Source: Pirellulaceae bacterium (GTDB lineage: Bacteria > Planctomycetota > Planctomycetia > Pirellulales > Pirellulaceae). Taken from it: DNA of 64,000 nucleotides. The stretch is from assembly GCA_022448315.1 (NCBI GenBank), contig JAKVCA010000002.1:3149-67148 (forward strand), in the 5' to 3' direction. Made by a program: the position numbers and the translations under genes. The notes under the pieces were generated by a model. The model searched no databases. It saw only the letters and a list, made by a program, of their open reading frames with translations, and was not told the origin of the DNA. This document shows positions 1 through 9,420 of the stretch, in pieces (position 1 is the stretch's first letter; each line of letters opens with the position of its first letter).

Positions 1-594
1 GGACCGAGGGTCATCCAAAAAGGACTTCAACTGTTCAGGGGTGGGGAGCAGGCCGATTCCATCCAGGCTGGCACGGCGTAGGAAAGCCGCATCTGAAATG
101 GTTTCCGGAGGGGTAAGGCCTCGCTCGAGCAGGGCCGCATCGAGGATTCGATCAATCGGATGATTTCGATTCCCGTAGGCCGGAGGTAATTGGATGATCC
201 GGGGACTTAGCGGTGGTTCCCAGGTGCGTTCACCAAACGTGAATGCCGGCTCCCACGGCAAGCCATTTCGGACCCATTGCCGCAAGGTTTCGATCTGTTC
301 GGGACGCAACCTTGGTTTGCCGTCGGGGGGCATCTGTAGATCTTTGTCTGCCTCTTGCACCAAATGCAGAAATAGCGAATCACCAGGCTCACCCGGGATT
401 GCCGCTTCGTTTTCCAGAAATAGGGCCCGCGTGTTGACCGAGAATCCCCCTTTGGCTTCACGACCTCCGTGACATTCGACGCAATGCTCTTTGAGGATGG
501 GGACGACCTCATGCGCAAAATCCGTCTCAGCAAGGCTCGGGTTGGCAGAGGTGACGGCCAAGAGCATGGCGAGCAAGCTATTCAGGCGGTTCAT
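1..594 (-). CDS. PSCyt1/DUF1549 planctomycete cytochrome c protein, N-terminal 198 codons (runs off window)
   Basis: The reading frame opens at an ATG (592-594) and stays open to base 1, so the C-terminal part lies outside the window. Residues 1-22 look like a signal peptide (LLAMLLAV core, cleavage near SLA-ET). A heme-binding CxxCH (CVECH) lies at residues 38-42. It is followed by the CHGG...KGG and MPP region typical of the planctomycete cytochrome C domain (PSCyt1). From about residue 140 the pattern HPIDRILD...LRRASLDGIGLLPTPEQ matches the start of DUF1549. Full-length relatives have about 700-1050 residues and usually carry DUF1553 at the end. The product would be periplasmic. Its reaction is unknown; such proteins normally have a DUF1501 partner gene, which could lie beyond the left edge. 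It is divergent from the sulfatase at 784. Confidence 0.85.
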   Translation of the reverse strand, partial: MNRLNSLLAMLLAVTSANPSLAETDFAHEVVPILKEHCVECHGGREAKGGFSVNTRALFLENEAAIPGEPGDSLFLHLVQEADKDLQMPPDGKPRLRPEQIETLRQWVRNGLPWEPAFTFGERTWEPPLSPRIIQLPPAYGNRNHPIDRILDAALLERGLTPPETISDAAFLRRASLDGIGLLPTPEQLKSFLDDPRS

Positions 595-783
595 GGTGAG
601 ATACTCTGGAAGACACGGCGGCAGCTGGGGTTGGTTGACCCAGCACGTGGATCACCTTAATCAGTTTAAATCAGATCGCCAAGGGATGAAAACGAAGGAC
701 GGGTGACCCTGGTCAGAACTGCGATTTGCGTTGCATTCGGTAGATATCAAACAGACGCTCGACTCTTGACATGCAGGTTGGAG

Positions 784-2388
784 ATGTTGATCAAGATTTT
801 GAATTTCTTGAGTTTCGCCGTCGTCGTTGGCGCCCTGATCGCAGGTGCCTGTGATACGACTGACGCATCCGATCGACCCAATATCCTGTTCTTTTTCGTG
901 GATGACTGGGGGCGGTACGCAAGTGCCTACGCCGACCCCATGCAACCCTCGCTGAACGATGCCATCTCAACACCTCATTTTGATCGGATTGCCCGGGAAG
1001 GTGTCCGATTTGACCACGCTTTTGTTCCCGTTTCTTCTTGTGGGCCCTGCCGCGCGTCAGTCGCCACCGGCAGGTACTTTTGGAACTGCGGTTCCCGAGC
1101 CTTCCTCAATGGTCGTGCGAGCGATTGGAAAGGTGTGGCAAATCCATATGCAGCGTTTCCAAAGTTCCCTGATCAATTACGTGAAAATGGTTATCTGGTT
1201 CGTCGATCACTAAAGACATTGGGCTTTACTCCTTCGAAACCTTTGCCATTCGAGCGGGAATGGAAGGTCCCTGACTATCATCGATACGGGCTCCATGTCG
1301 GGGCAGTCAAGGACCTTGAGGAAAGGGAACTTCGAATTGAACAGACGCTTGCTCATCCCCGTCTGGAAATGCGACGGGTGTTGAAGGCGAGCCAGGAATC
1401 TCAAAAGCCCTTTTTCTTTGTTTATGGGACCTACAATGTGCACCGTCCATTCGTCATGGATTCAGGTCGCGACCTATGGGGGCTTGAGCCTGATCGTCTG
1501 GCAGCCCTCCTGCCCAAATCACTGCCTGATGTGCCCGAAATTCGGCGTGACTTCAGTGACTACCTTGGGGAAGTTTTGGCGGCTGATGCAATGCTGGGGG
1601 TGATGCTTCAGGAACTGGAGGCGGCTGGAGAGTTGGATCAAACCCTGATCATTCTGACAGGTGACAATGGCATACCCGGAGTCCCTCGTGGCAAAACGAA
1701 CTGCTACGACTTGAGTATTCATGCGCCCTTGATGTGCCGATTGCCGGGTACGATTCCTGCAGGCCGGATCGTGGAGGACTTTGTCAACCTCATGGACCTG
1801 GGGCCAACACTGCTCGAGTTGACCGATGCACCCCCGCTCAAGGGCGCTGAGGGGCGTAGCTTTATGAAACAACTCACTTCAAAGCGATCCGGTTGGCTTG
1901 ATCCATCTCGGGACCACGTGGTGGTCGGTCGGGAGTTGCACTTTCATACGGCTCGAGATGGCAATTTGCCTTATCCCATGCGGGCCATTCGGACGCCTGA
2001 ATACCTCTACATTCGGAACTTCAAACCCGAGCGTTGGCCGATGGGCGCGCCGTATAACCTTGAAACGGCGGGCGAAGATTACGATGACCTCGGGGACGGG
2101 CCGTGGCGAGATCTGGATTCCAGCCTCACCAAGTCGTGGTACCTGCACCACCGGAATACGGAGCAAGGCAAACGTGCGATGAAGGTCGCAATCGACAAGC
2201 GTCCTGCTGAGGAGCTGTATGATCTGAGGTCAGATCCACATCAGCTCAACAATGCAGCGGGCAATTTAGAATATTCGGCAGTGGTTGCGTCGTTTCGGGA
2301 GCAACTCGCCCGGGTGATGCGACGCACCGAGGATCCCCGTCTTGAGGATGATTTTGACCGCGCTCCCTGGGTCGCTGTGTCGAAGTAA
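784..2388 (+). CDS. Exported type I sulfatase, atypical active-site details (534 aa)
   Basis: Sulfatase fold: the metal-binding segment RPNILFFFVDDWG is at residues 31-43, and the formylglycine motif C-G-P-C-R is at 86-90 in SSCGPCRAS. This fits CxPxR but has Cys where Ser or Thr is usual. Later conserved pieces are NVHRP (APH-type His) and TGDNG. I could not find the usual GK-x-H; the equivalent stretch reads SLKTLG. The N-terminus is a hydrophobic export signal, possibly a lipobox ending at Cys23. The ATG at 784 was chosen because it starts this signal; an in-frame GTG at 703 would add 27 unlikely residues. The family resembles N-sulfoglucosamine sulfohydrolase-like (S1_8) enzymes, so the substrate may be a sulfated glycosaminoglycan or algal glycan (inference). 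It needs a formylglycine-generating enzyme, and none is in the window. Confidence 0.88.
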   Translation: MLIKILNFLSFAVVVGALIAGACDTTDASDRPNILFFFVDDWGRYASAYADPMQPSLNDAISTPHFDRIAREGVRFDHAFVPVSSCGPCRASVATGRYFWNCGSRAFLNGRASDWKGVANPYAAFPKFPDQLRENGYLVRRSLKTLGFTPSKPLPFEREWKVPDYHRYGLHVGAVKDLEERELRIEQTLAHPRLEMRRVLKASQESQKPFFFVYGTYNVHRPFVMDSGRDLWGLEPDRLAALLPKSLPDVPEIRRDFSDYLGEVLAADAMLGVMLQELEAAGELDQTLIILTGDNGIPGVPRGKTNCYDLSIHAPLMCRLPGTIPAGRIVEDFVNLMDLGPTLLELTDAPPLKGAEGRSFMKQLTSKRSGWLDPSRDHVVVGRELHFHTARDGNLPYPMRAIRTPEYLYIRNFKPERWPMGAPYNLETAGEDYDDLGDGPWRDLDSSLTKSWYLHHRNTEQGKRAMKVAIDKRPAEELYDLRSDPHQLNNAAGNLEYSAVVASFREQLARVMRRTEDPRLEDDFDRAPWVAVSK

Positions 2389-2421
2389 AGTTCCGAAGAG
2401 GGTTCCTAGGGTTTGCCGCGA

Positions 2422-3846
2422 TTACGTCAGAAAGCGTCGGATCGCTCCGATCTGATCGAGCTTCTTGCGCGACATCTCCAAATCGAGGTCACCATAGTGC
2501 GTGATCGGATTTCCGAATGCGTTGAGCAGCGTGGTATACCAATTGCCGATGGTCTTGTGTCCTTGTGTCGCATGGTAGGGAAGCCGGATGTAGCGACCGG
2601 CAATGTCCATCGGGCAATTGTCCCCTGCAATGACTACGAATGGGGCCTCGGTGCCATGACTGTGATGTCCCTCACCGTTCTCTGGGAAATAGAGAATCAT
2701 GGTGTTGTCGAACATCGTGCCGTTCCCCTCAGGTAATTCTTTTAACCGTTCAACGAGGGTCACCACCTGATCGATGTGGCCGACTCGGATTTTTTCCCGG
2801 ATCTGATCTGCTGGCACACCGCTGTATCCGCCATTGTGACCAAGTTCATGGATGGAGATATGGTCGCCCTCGTTTCCAGGAATCCCTTTCACTGGAGTGG
2901 ACAGCTCGTCGATCGTGTAGGTGACCACACGGGTCAAACCGGTTGCGAGAGCAGCGACAAGGATCTCGGTGAATGCCGCCTGTTTTTCAGGGGTCGTCGC
3001 GTTGGGTCCCCCGTTCGCATGCACGGGAGCCAGTTCGGGCAGGTGCTGGGCGATGGTGTCTGACAGATTTTCTACCTGCTGGTTGCGATGACGAATGGCC
3101 TTGATCGATTCAATATGGTTCTCAAGTTTGAGTTTTTCGTAGCCCCTCAGGTGCCGCGCTTTGAAGTCTTCGTCCTGCTGCAAGAATCGCAGCATCTGGT
3201 TTTCGGATGCTACTGCACCGCGATTCGTCACGGATTGGAAGAGTTCGTTATAGGCCGTTTCAGGGTCGGCGTAGCAGTAGTTTCGCTGGTGTGGGGCCGG
3301 TGCCGAGTAACCCGCAACGATCCCGGTCCTCCACGAACTGTAGTTGCCGGTAAGCGATAACTCCACATGCCCGAATGGCGACGGAAACAATCGCGCCAGT
3401 TCAAAGTCGATAGTCGCTCGTTTGATGCCACTCAGTGAGTTCCGGCCCGATTTGAACGCCCCCATCACGGAAGAATAGGACCAGTGTCCATTTTCACTCA
3501 TTTTGCATGAGAAGCCTTGGAGCAAGGATAGGTTTCTTTTGTAGGGGGCGAGGCCCTTCAGCCAGGTTGGCAATTCATGCTGTTCCAGGTCAACCTCAAA
3601 GGCCTCTTTCTGGGATTCCGAGTTCTTTTGTTGTTCGTTGAAGCTCGGTAATGCCATTTCCTGTGGGCGGATCCCGTTTGATTTCCGGATGAAAACAAAA
3701 CGGAAAGGTTTTGCTGGATCCATGGCCCGACTCGATACCGATTCCTCGGCGTTGCCGAGACCTGCACGGCCGAGCAACACGGAGCCCAGTGTCAGAGCGC
3801 CGGTTGTTTGTGCGGATTGCGTCAGGAAATTTCGTCGTGTGGACAT
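2422..3846 (-). CDS. Tat-exported DUF1552 protein, partner of the DUF1588 gene upstream
   Basis: The 474-residue product starts MSTRRNFLTQSAQ, a twin-arginine-type signal followed by a hydrophobic run. The body has DUF1552-type features: FVFIRKSNGIRP near the start, FSCKMSENGHWSYSS, a central region with ALATGLTRVVTYTIDEL, the HISIHELGHNGG segment, and a C-terminus with FPENGEGHHSHG and the NPITHYGDLDLEMS tail. An upstream in-frame ATG at 3900 would put residues before the Tat motif, so the start at 3846 is preferred. It lies 88 bases after the DUF1588 gene on the same strand, the usual arrangement of these families, and the two are probably co-transcribed. DUF1552 has no established reaction; a periplasmic or surface complex with the heme-motif partner is an inference from gene pairing. 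Confidence 0.86.
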   Translation of the reverse strand: MSTRRNFLTQSAQTTGALTLGSVLLGRAGLGNAEESVSSRAMDPAKPFRFVFIRKSNGIRPQEMALPSFNEQQKNSESQKEAFEVDLEQHELPTWLKGLAPYKRNLSLLQGFSCKMSENGHWSYSSVMGAFKSGRNSLSGIKRATIDFELARLFPSPFGHVELSLTGNYSSWRTGIVAGYSAPAPHQRNYCYADPETAYNELFQSVTNRGAVASENQMLRFLQQDEDFKARHLRGYEKLKLENHIESIKAIRHRNQQVENLSDTIAQHLPELAPVHANGGPNATTPEKQAAFTEILVAALATGLTRVVTYTIDELSTPVKGIPGNEGDHISIHELGHNGGYSGVPADQIREKIRVGHIDQVVTLVERLKELPEGNGTMFDNTMILYFPENGEGHHSHGTEAPFVVIAGDNCPMDIAGRYIRLPYHATQGHKTIGNWYTTLLNAFGNPITHYGDLDLEMSRKKLDQIGAIRRFLT

Positions 3847-3934
3847 CGTTGTACTCAGTGGTTTGGAATCCGTTTCGGCAGGACCCATGAAAATGAGCAA
3901 GCCGTTCTATGATGTTTATTCGTCACTTGCCCTG

Positions 3935-6900
3935 TCAATGCTGAGCCGATTGAACCTCAGGAACGGGTTTGCGGTAAATGAATGAGTCGGAGGTCAGCAG
4001 GGAAACAATGACCGCATCAAAACTTCCTCCACTTTTCAGGTAGGCCTGGTCTGCCTCGATCAGGGTTTTGGAGTCAGAAAGCATTTCGTTTCGACCCATG
4101 AAGTAACGGAATGCATGGCGAATAACGGATTGCCGGACGCGATCGGAGCGGCTGAGCCGATCGATCAGGTCGATCGCATTAACGACTTCGCCATCCAGTT
4201 TGGGGTCGCCGCTTCCGGAAAGAAATCCACTCGCATCGATGTCCGCCGTTTTGTAGACATTTCGCAGGTCGACATGGACGGCAGCCTTATCAGGTTTCTT
4301 CTCAATCAAGTTGTCCGGGTGTTCCAGAGATTCCTGCAGGCGAAAACGGCCAAAGTCATCAAACATTTCAAAGGCGAGCCCCAGAGGGTTCATCTGTTCA
4401 TGGCAACGCCAGCAGTAGGTCTGTCCCGTTTTTTGCTCGAGTCGTTGGCGGAGTGTTTTATGGTGGTCTTCTGGAATGACTGCATCGACCGTAATGGGGA
4501 GATCTGGAATTGTCCCTGCCAATAATTTTTCTCGAACCCACTTGCCTCGCTGTATGGGGTCCGTTGCCGTATTGTGGGCGTGGGCGATGAGCCATGCTGG
4601 ATGAGTGAGCATGCCTTTACGGTTCTGGACCGACGCCGGTTGGACCGACGGGTAGTCCCAATGATCGAGTCGAATATTGAAAAACTTGGCGACTTCGGGA
4701 GAACGGAGTTGCAAGCCTGTTCGCGTCGAGGCGTTGTAGGGCCCATGGGCGGGAAACGAGACGTACGGTGCCGCTGCGGTTTGGCCTTTGTCAAACCTGA
4801 GCGTGAAACTCTCGAGCGCGGTTTTGAATTCTCGCAAAGAATTCCGACGTCCACTGGTGGCGAGTTGATCGACGTTGATCCCTCGCATTTTGACTTCGGC
4901 TAGAAACTCCTCGTGTTTAAGCAGGTCTTTTGTTTCGAAATTCTGCCAATCTTCGTCTTTGAAGTATTCGTAAATCCTACGGATGCGTTCCGAGGAAGCG
5001 GTCATCGCTTCATTATCACCGGAGTGAAATACGTAAAATTTGTCCGTGGTGAGTAATTCGTCGATGACCCCGACGTCGTTCTTCAGGATGTGTTCGACCA
5101 GGCGATCCGCTTCCCCCACCAGGCGTCCCTTGGAGTTGTCGTAGTTCCCTCCGAAGCGTTTGTTGTCCTTGAAGATCGAGAGCATCTGAGGGTAGCCAAA
5201 AAACTCTCGAAAGAACCGCAGTTTGCGGATGGGCAGGTTGGTGATGCTCGCCGTCAGCTGGATTCGCTGAACGGCTTCATCGATCACATAATATTGATCT
5301 CGTTTGGCGAGGAGCCTCTCGATTTCCCTTCGATAGTCATCTCGGGTTTCCAGTTTTTCCGAATCCGCCGCTTCGATTAGTTCGGCGTCCGGACTGCTGT
5401 CCGTCAATGCGAGTGCAATGGCATAACTTGCATCTCGGGGTGACATCTTCTGACGACCGAATTCATCCGGACGACTCGAGCCAAATTCATTTCGGTAAAC
5501 AAATTCCGACCTAAGAATCAGTGTCTGCAGGAGTTTCTCAATGGCTTGTCGGTGGGTCATCTGGTCGAAATACGAGCGGGCGAGCTGACGAAACGGCTCA
5601 ACTTCGTCCGCGGCCGGGAGTCGTTCCAGAATGAGCTGAAAACATTGATCGTTCAGTCGCAGCAATTGATCCTCTGTCGGAGGTCCCGCTTTCTCCAGGG
5701 CTTGCTCAAACTCCGAGGTCCATTGCCGAATGCACTTTTCGATGATGGTCGTGTAGCGATCCTTGGGTTGCCGCTGGGCGAGAATGGTTGCCGCAACGAT
5801 GTTCCATTCTTCTTCCGCCGGCTTTCGGTAGTCAAACGGTTTGTGTTTTTCCGCGTAACGATGCTTTTCGATCACATCTTTCCATTCCATCATGTAATTC
5901 TGAAGGAAGGTGACGCGGGCCTGAATCTGCCGTGGATTGTCGCCAAAGTTGAACCACTCCTGTTCACACTTTTCAATCAAAGCGGCGTCCGAATCTCCCG
6001 GCAGTTGATGTTTTTGCATCGTTCGAAAAATCAGTAGCAGTTCTTCGTTACCTGGCTGGGCCGCATGGAACGGTGCCTTTTTGACTTCGCCCTCTCCGGA
6101 CGCCACCGGGGGCTGAACTTCAACTCGAGTGAATCTGGGCAGCAACTCGGCGTGCTGATCTCCGTAAAGTTCTGGCAAGACCACGTCAATAAACTTTTCC
6201 AGAAACTGACGGCGTGACGAGAGGGTCCGTTGTTGCTGCCATGTCAACGTCATGATTTCCGTCAGTGCCGGAAGGTAACGTGAATCGCGTTTTGATAAGT
6301 CGAAGATGGCCGAGGACAACTCTCTGGCATTGGTCAGCATGGTCAGCAAGTGGCCACCATTCAGGGTTTCGTTGGCGTAGTACCGAACACCCGTTGTAGG
6401 AGACAGCAGGAATGGGTTGGTAAGGTTGACACGACGATTGTTATCACCGATTACCCATTCCCTTTTGCCATCGATGGTCTGGTTCGGACGATGCTTGAGG
6501 ATGCGATTCATCTTCGCGTCGAAAATGTACTCACTGATGAGCCAACGACGATCGAAGGTAAAACCGGGGAGATGGGCATGTTGCCCTGAGAATAGCTCAT
6601 CGTGATCGACGTAGTTGCCGAACTCTGGCCGAGCAAGTTTTTCCTCAAGCTTGGACGCATTGTGTGGTTTCAGCTCACTTTGGATCCAGTTTAACAGTTG
6701 GGTTCGATCCTGAGGTTCAAGCGGAGTCCCATCCTCAGGTGGCATGAATTCGAAATAGACCTGTTCCTGAATCTGGTTCAACAGATCCAGGAATTTCTCC
6801 TGAGGTCGATGGTCCAGACTGTCCAGTCGAATCTGTTGTTCAGTAAGGGTTTGGTCGTGGCAATCGAGGCATGCCCGTTCGATCAGGCCTTGCACCTCGG

Positions 6901-7015
6901 GAGGGATTTCGCGGAGCCGCGTCAAAGATTCCTGCCCGTCGGCCGCAGTCAGAAAGCGGATTCCGCAACAATAAGTCAGGACTATTGTTAGGGGGATTGA
7001 ACGAAGAGATTTCAT
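3935..7015 (-). CDS. Large planctomycete cytochrome-type protein with DUF1588 and DUF1585 regions (1026 aa)
   Basis: The signal peptide is in residues 1-25. A first heme motif CLDCH is at 49-53, followed by QIRLDSLD, and MPPEDG follows at about residue 95. The long middle part (about 120-750) is less familiar and lacks an obvious DUF1587 or DUF1595 block. Residues around 760-890 match DUF1588: a RKGMLTHPAWL segment, WVREKLLAGTIPDLP, and a second CxxCH, CWRCHEQMNPLG, at 868-872. The last 80 residues (IRHAFRYFMGRNEM...LLTSDSFIYRK) match DUF1585. Start: the ATG at 7013-7015 begins the signal peptide; a GTG three codons upstream is the alternative. Together with the DUF1552 gene 88 bases downstream it forms the conserved pair. 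Predicted location is the periplasm. Heme attachment is inferred from the motifs, and the enzymatic role is unknown. Confidence 0.85.
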   Translation of the reverse strand: MKSLRSIPLTIVLTYCCGIRFLTAADGQESLTRLREIPPEVQGLIERACLDCHDQTLTEQQIRLDSLDHRPQEKFLDLLNQIQEQVYFEFMPPEDGTPLEPQDRTQLLNWIQSELKPHNASKLEEKLARPEFGNYVDHDELFSGQHAHLPGFTFDRRWLISEYIFDAKMNRILKHRPNQTIDGKREWVIGDNNRRVNLTNPFLLSPTTGVRYYANETLNGGHLLTMLTNARELSSAIFDLSKRDSRYLPALTEIMTLTWQQQRTLSSRRQFLEKFIDVVLPELYGDQHAELLPRFTRVEVQPPVASGEGEVKKAPFHAAQPGNEELLLIFRTMQKHQLPGDSDAALIEKCEQEWFNFGDNPRQIQARVTFLQNYMMEWKDVIEKHRYAEKHKPFDYRKPAEEEWNIVAATILAQRQPKDRYTTIIEKCIRQWTSEFEQALEKAGPPTEDQLLRLNDQCFQLILERLPAADEVEPFRQLARSYFDQMTHRQAIEKLLQTLILRSEFVYRNEFGSSRPDEFGRQKMSPRDASYAIALALTDSSPDAELIEAADSEKLETRDDYRREIERLLAKRDQYYVIDEAVQRIQLTASITNLPIRKLRFFREFFGYPQMLSIFKDNKRFGGNYDNSKGRLVGEADRLVEHILKNDVGVIDELLTTDKFYVFHSGDNEAMTASSERIRRIYEYFKDEDWQNFETKDLLKHEEFLAEVKMRGINVDQLATSGRRNSLREFKTALESFTLRFDKGQTAAAPYVSFPAHGPYNASTRTGLQLRSPEVAKFFNIRLDHWDYPSVQPASVQNRKGMLTHPAWLIAHAHNTATDPIQRGKWVREKLLAGTIPDLPITVDAVIPEDHHKTLRQRLEQKTGQTYCWRCHEQMNPLGLAFEMFDDFGRFRLQESLEHPDNLIEKKPDKAAVHVDLRNVYKTADIDASGFLSGSGDPKLDGEVVNAIDLIDRLSRSDRVRQSVIRHAFRYFMGRNEMLSDSKTLIEADQAYLKSGGSFDAVIVSLLTSDSFIYRKPVPEVQSAQH

Positions 7016-7145
7016 CGTGACCACGAAAAATTGACGGGAATATGAAAGGAGACAGTCCTAAGGCGACGGGTAAGCAAATGCCCTCCCGAAAAACTCGAGG
7101 TTTCGCAGTTTTCAGTCTATCACGGGTCCGAATGGGCGAGACCGG

Positions 7146-9098
7146 TTATTTGCCTTCAAAGTCCCACTCAAAAATCACTTCTCCCTGCTCATTTTCAATC
7201 CTCATCCGATTGATCTGGACCGTCCCTTTTCCGAGCAGAGGATCCAGCCGAACGGCCTCCACGGCATGAATTGGATGGAACGGGATGGAGTACTCTTGGA
7301 AATCAGTCGATTGCCGGACAGCAAACCGACTGCTGCGATCACGAAAGAAAGCGGGTGTAACGCCCTGCTCTTTCCAGAAAAACTGGGCGTGATCATCCCG
7401 ATCGGAGGTCAAATGGATCACGAGCGTATAGGTCGCGGGTTCCCACGGAGAGTCCAAAGGAAAGCTCATGTGAGGATCGCCACCCGTTGCTTGCACTTTG
7501 AGCTGCTTGTTTTTCAGGCTCAGGCGGCAAGCGTGATCCGCTTGCCAACCGGCAATCTTTTTGGGAGCCGACATTCGTGCTGTTCGACGGGGAGCCGGTT
7601 TGCCTTCGAGGTTGGGATCGTACTTGTCGAGGTCAAAGTTCGGGTTGGGCAATGGAACAATGGCACGGGTGGAGCGCAAATGGTCTTCAATCAATGCGTC
7701 AAGTTCCGCCACTTTATCTGGATGCTGTTTTGCCACATCTCGCCGTTCACCAAGATCTTCATCGAGGTTGAACAAGAGATAGCGGTGGGACTGATCCCGG
7801 CTTCCGTGGAAAAGTCGAATGAGTTTCCACGGGCCAAGATGGACGGAAATCCCTGGAGGGAGCCAGTCCGGTACGTTTGGGTTATGGGGAAAGAACGTAA
7901 AAATGGGCTCACGACGAATAGAAACCCCCTGCATTAAATCCACGATCGACCGACCATCAACGGAGAGGTCCTGTGGTAATTTTATGGCTGCAAGTTCAAG
8001 TAGCGTCGGATAGAAATCACAACTTTGAATGATGGCATCGTTGGTCGAATTCGGCTCGGTAATCCATGGGCAGATGATCACACAGGGCCCACGTATTCCA
8101 CCTTCGAATTGAGTGGCTTTACCTCCTCGCAGTGGCCGATTGCTGGTTGGGGGGACTCCTTCAACCCGGTTGTACATGTTTCCGCCATTGTCCGATGCGA
8201 ACACAATGATGGTTCGGTCTGATAGATCGAAACGATCCAGCGTGTCAAGCAGTGTCCCGACGGCGTCGTCCATGCTTTCGATCATGGCCGCGTAGGTGGG
8301 GCATTGTTGTTCATCACCTTTTTGAACCCGTTTTCGATAGGCTTCAATCAGGTTGGCTTTCGCATCAAAAGGCGCGTGAACACTGAACATCCAGTAGTTC
8401 AGAAAAAAGGGTTTGTCTTGATGATCTGCGATGAACTCAACGGCTTCCTTGGCCATGCGGTCTTCGATGTGTTCGTCGGGGACATCGGGGTCCGGATCGA
8501 AGTCCTTGAACTTCCAAGGACTCACATAACTTCCTGCCGGCCCCGGACCGGGCCAGTGGGGTATGTCCACGTCGAATCCATGTTGCAGTGGCGAATAGGG
8601 TTCGGGGCCCAGATGCCACTTTCCGAAATGGCCGGTCGCATATCCGGCGTCACGGAACGCCTCAGCCAAAGTATAGTGATCGGGATGAAGGCGAGTCGCG
8701 GAATCAGGAACGGTTGCATGAAGGTGAGGGGCCGCCTTTTCTCGGGTCGCGGCTTGAAGCCGCGCCTCCGGTAAATGGCATACGGGTGCGGTGATGCCGT
8801 GTCGGGCTGGGGATTGGCCCGTCAAAATACTTGCCCGAGTCGGAGAACAGAGTGGGCTTGCGGCATAGGCTCGACGAAATGTCATTCCACGTTGAGCGAG
8901 TCGTTGAATGTTCGGGGTTCGGTACAGTTTTGTTGTGCCATGGAGCGTGGTGTCGCTCCAGCCGAGGTCATCAGCCAGTATGAAAACGATATTGGGTGGG
9001 TTAGATGTTTCGTCTTTTTGATCGGATCCGAAAACTCCAGATGAAACCATGGACAGCAGGATCAAGAGACTGAAAGTAAAGAGACTGCATCTTCTCAT
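7146..9098 (-). CDS. Exported sulfatase with C-terminal accessory domain (650 aa)
   Basis: A hydrophobic signal spans residues 4-24. The sulfatase core has [14 protein letters not shown] at 34-47, formylglycine site C-S-P-T-R at 84-88 ([15 protein letters not shown]), [17 protein letters not shown] and FASDNGGN; all key segments are present. After the core, from about residue 510, a module of roughly 120 residues begins around [12 protein letters not shown] and ends IFEWDFEGK. It has alternating beta-strand-like patterns and probably is a beta-sandwich binding or accessory domain (inference from pattern only). The start at 9098 gives a clean signal peptide; an in-frame upstream start at 9185 would add 29 polar residues. 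The gene is divergent from the M1 peptidase across 322 bases. The domain layout suggests an S1_16-like sulfatase; the substrate cannot be told from sequence. Confidence 0.9.
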   Translation of the reverse strand: MRRCSLFTFSLLILLSMVSSGVFGSDQKDETSNPPNIVFILADDLGWSDTTLHGTTKLYRTPNIQRLAQRGMTFRRAYAASPLCSPTRASILTGQSPARHGITAPVCHLPEARLQAATREKAAPHLHATVPDSATRLHPDHYTLAEAFRDAGYATGHFGKWHLGPEPYSPLQHGFDVDIPHWPGPGPAGSYVSPWKFKDFDPDPDVPDEHIEDRMAKEAVEFIADHQDKPFFLNYWMFSVHAPFDAKANLIEAYRKRVQKGDEQQCPTYAAMIESMDDAVGTLLDTLDRFDLSDRTIIVFASDNGGNMYNRVEGVPPTSNRPLRGGKATQFEGGIRGPCVIICPWITEPNSTNDAIIQSCDFYPTLLELAAIKLPQDLSVDGRSIVDLMQGVSIRREPIFTFFPHNPNVPDWLPPGISVHLGPWKLIRLFHGSRDQSHRYLLFNLDEDLGERRDVAKQHPDKVAELDALIEDHLRSTRAIVPLPNPNFDLDKYDPNLEGKPAPRRTARMSAPKKIAGWQADHACRLSLKNKQLKVQATGGDPHMSFPLDSPWEPATYTLVIHLTSDRDDHAQFFWKEQGVTPAFFRDRSSRFAVRQSTDFQEYSIPFHPIHAVEAVRLDPLLGKGTVQINRMRIENEQGEVIFEWDFEGK

Positions 9099-9420
9099 GA
9101 GCTGGCTTTCTCGTCGTTTTCGCAGAGATAGGAGTCGTTGCGGAGGCGATTGGATTCGCATTGACTTCAAGTGGTCATGTTCCACAAAATCGCCAAGGAC
9201 ATCAAGTTTAGCGCTGAGTTGGCTGCCGCACGTGGTCTGTCGCCAACACTCGATTCATTGAAACCAATGTTGGCCGAACCTAAACTGCTAAGGGCCGCTT
9301 GGAGAGGGAGTCCCATTTTCATGCAGTGACTTGAATGAATGTGGGCCCGTTCGGAACACAAGCTCCTGCGAACGACAATGATAATCATGTAATGGCACTC
9401 GACGGTAAGGCAAAGAACGG
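9099..9420. other. Divergent intergenic region, 322 bases
   Basis: This spacer separates the sulfatase on the minus strand from the M1 peptidase on the plus strand and must hold both promoters. I see no convincing coding sequence, repeat or paired -35/-10 set. A GATAAT hexamer lies near 9379, but no -35 box sits at suitable spacing. Confidence 0.5.

Noticed and set aside
5546-6037. 163-codon plus-strand frame inside the DUF1588 gene
   Set aside because: It lies antisense to a long gene with two heme motifs and conserved C-terminal domains; no independent support.
7266-7937. 223-codon plus-strand frame inside the sulfatase gene
   Set aside because: It is antisense to a sulfatase with all motifs intact; composition is that of a shadow frame.
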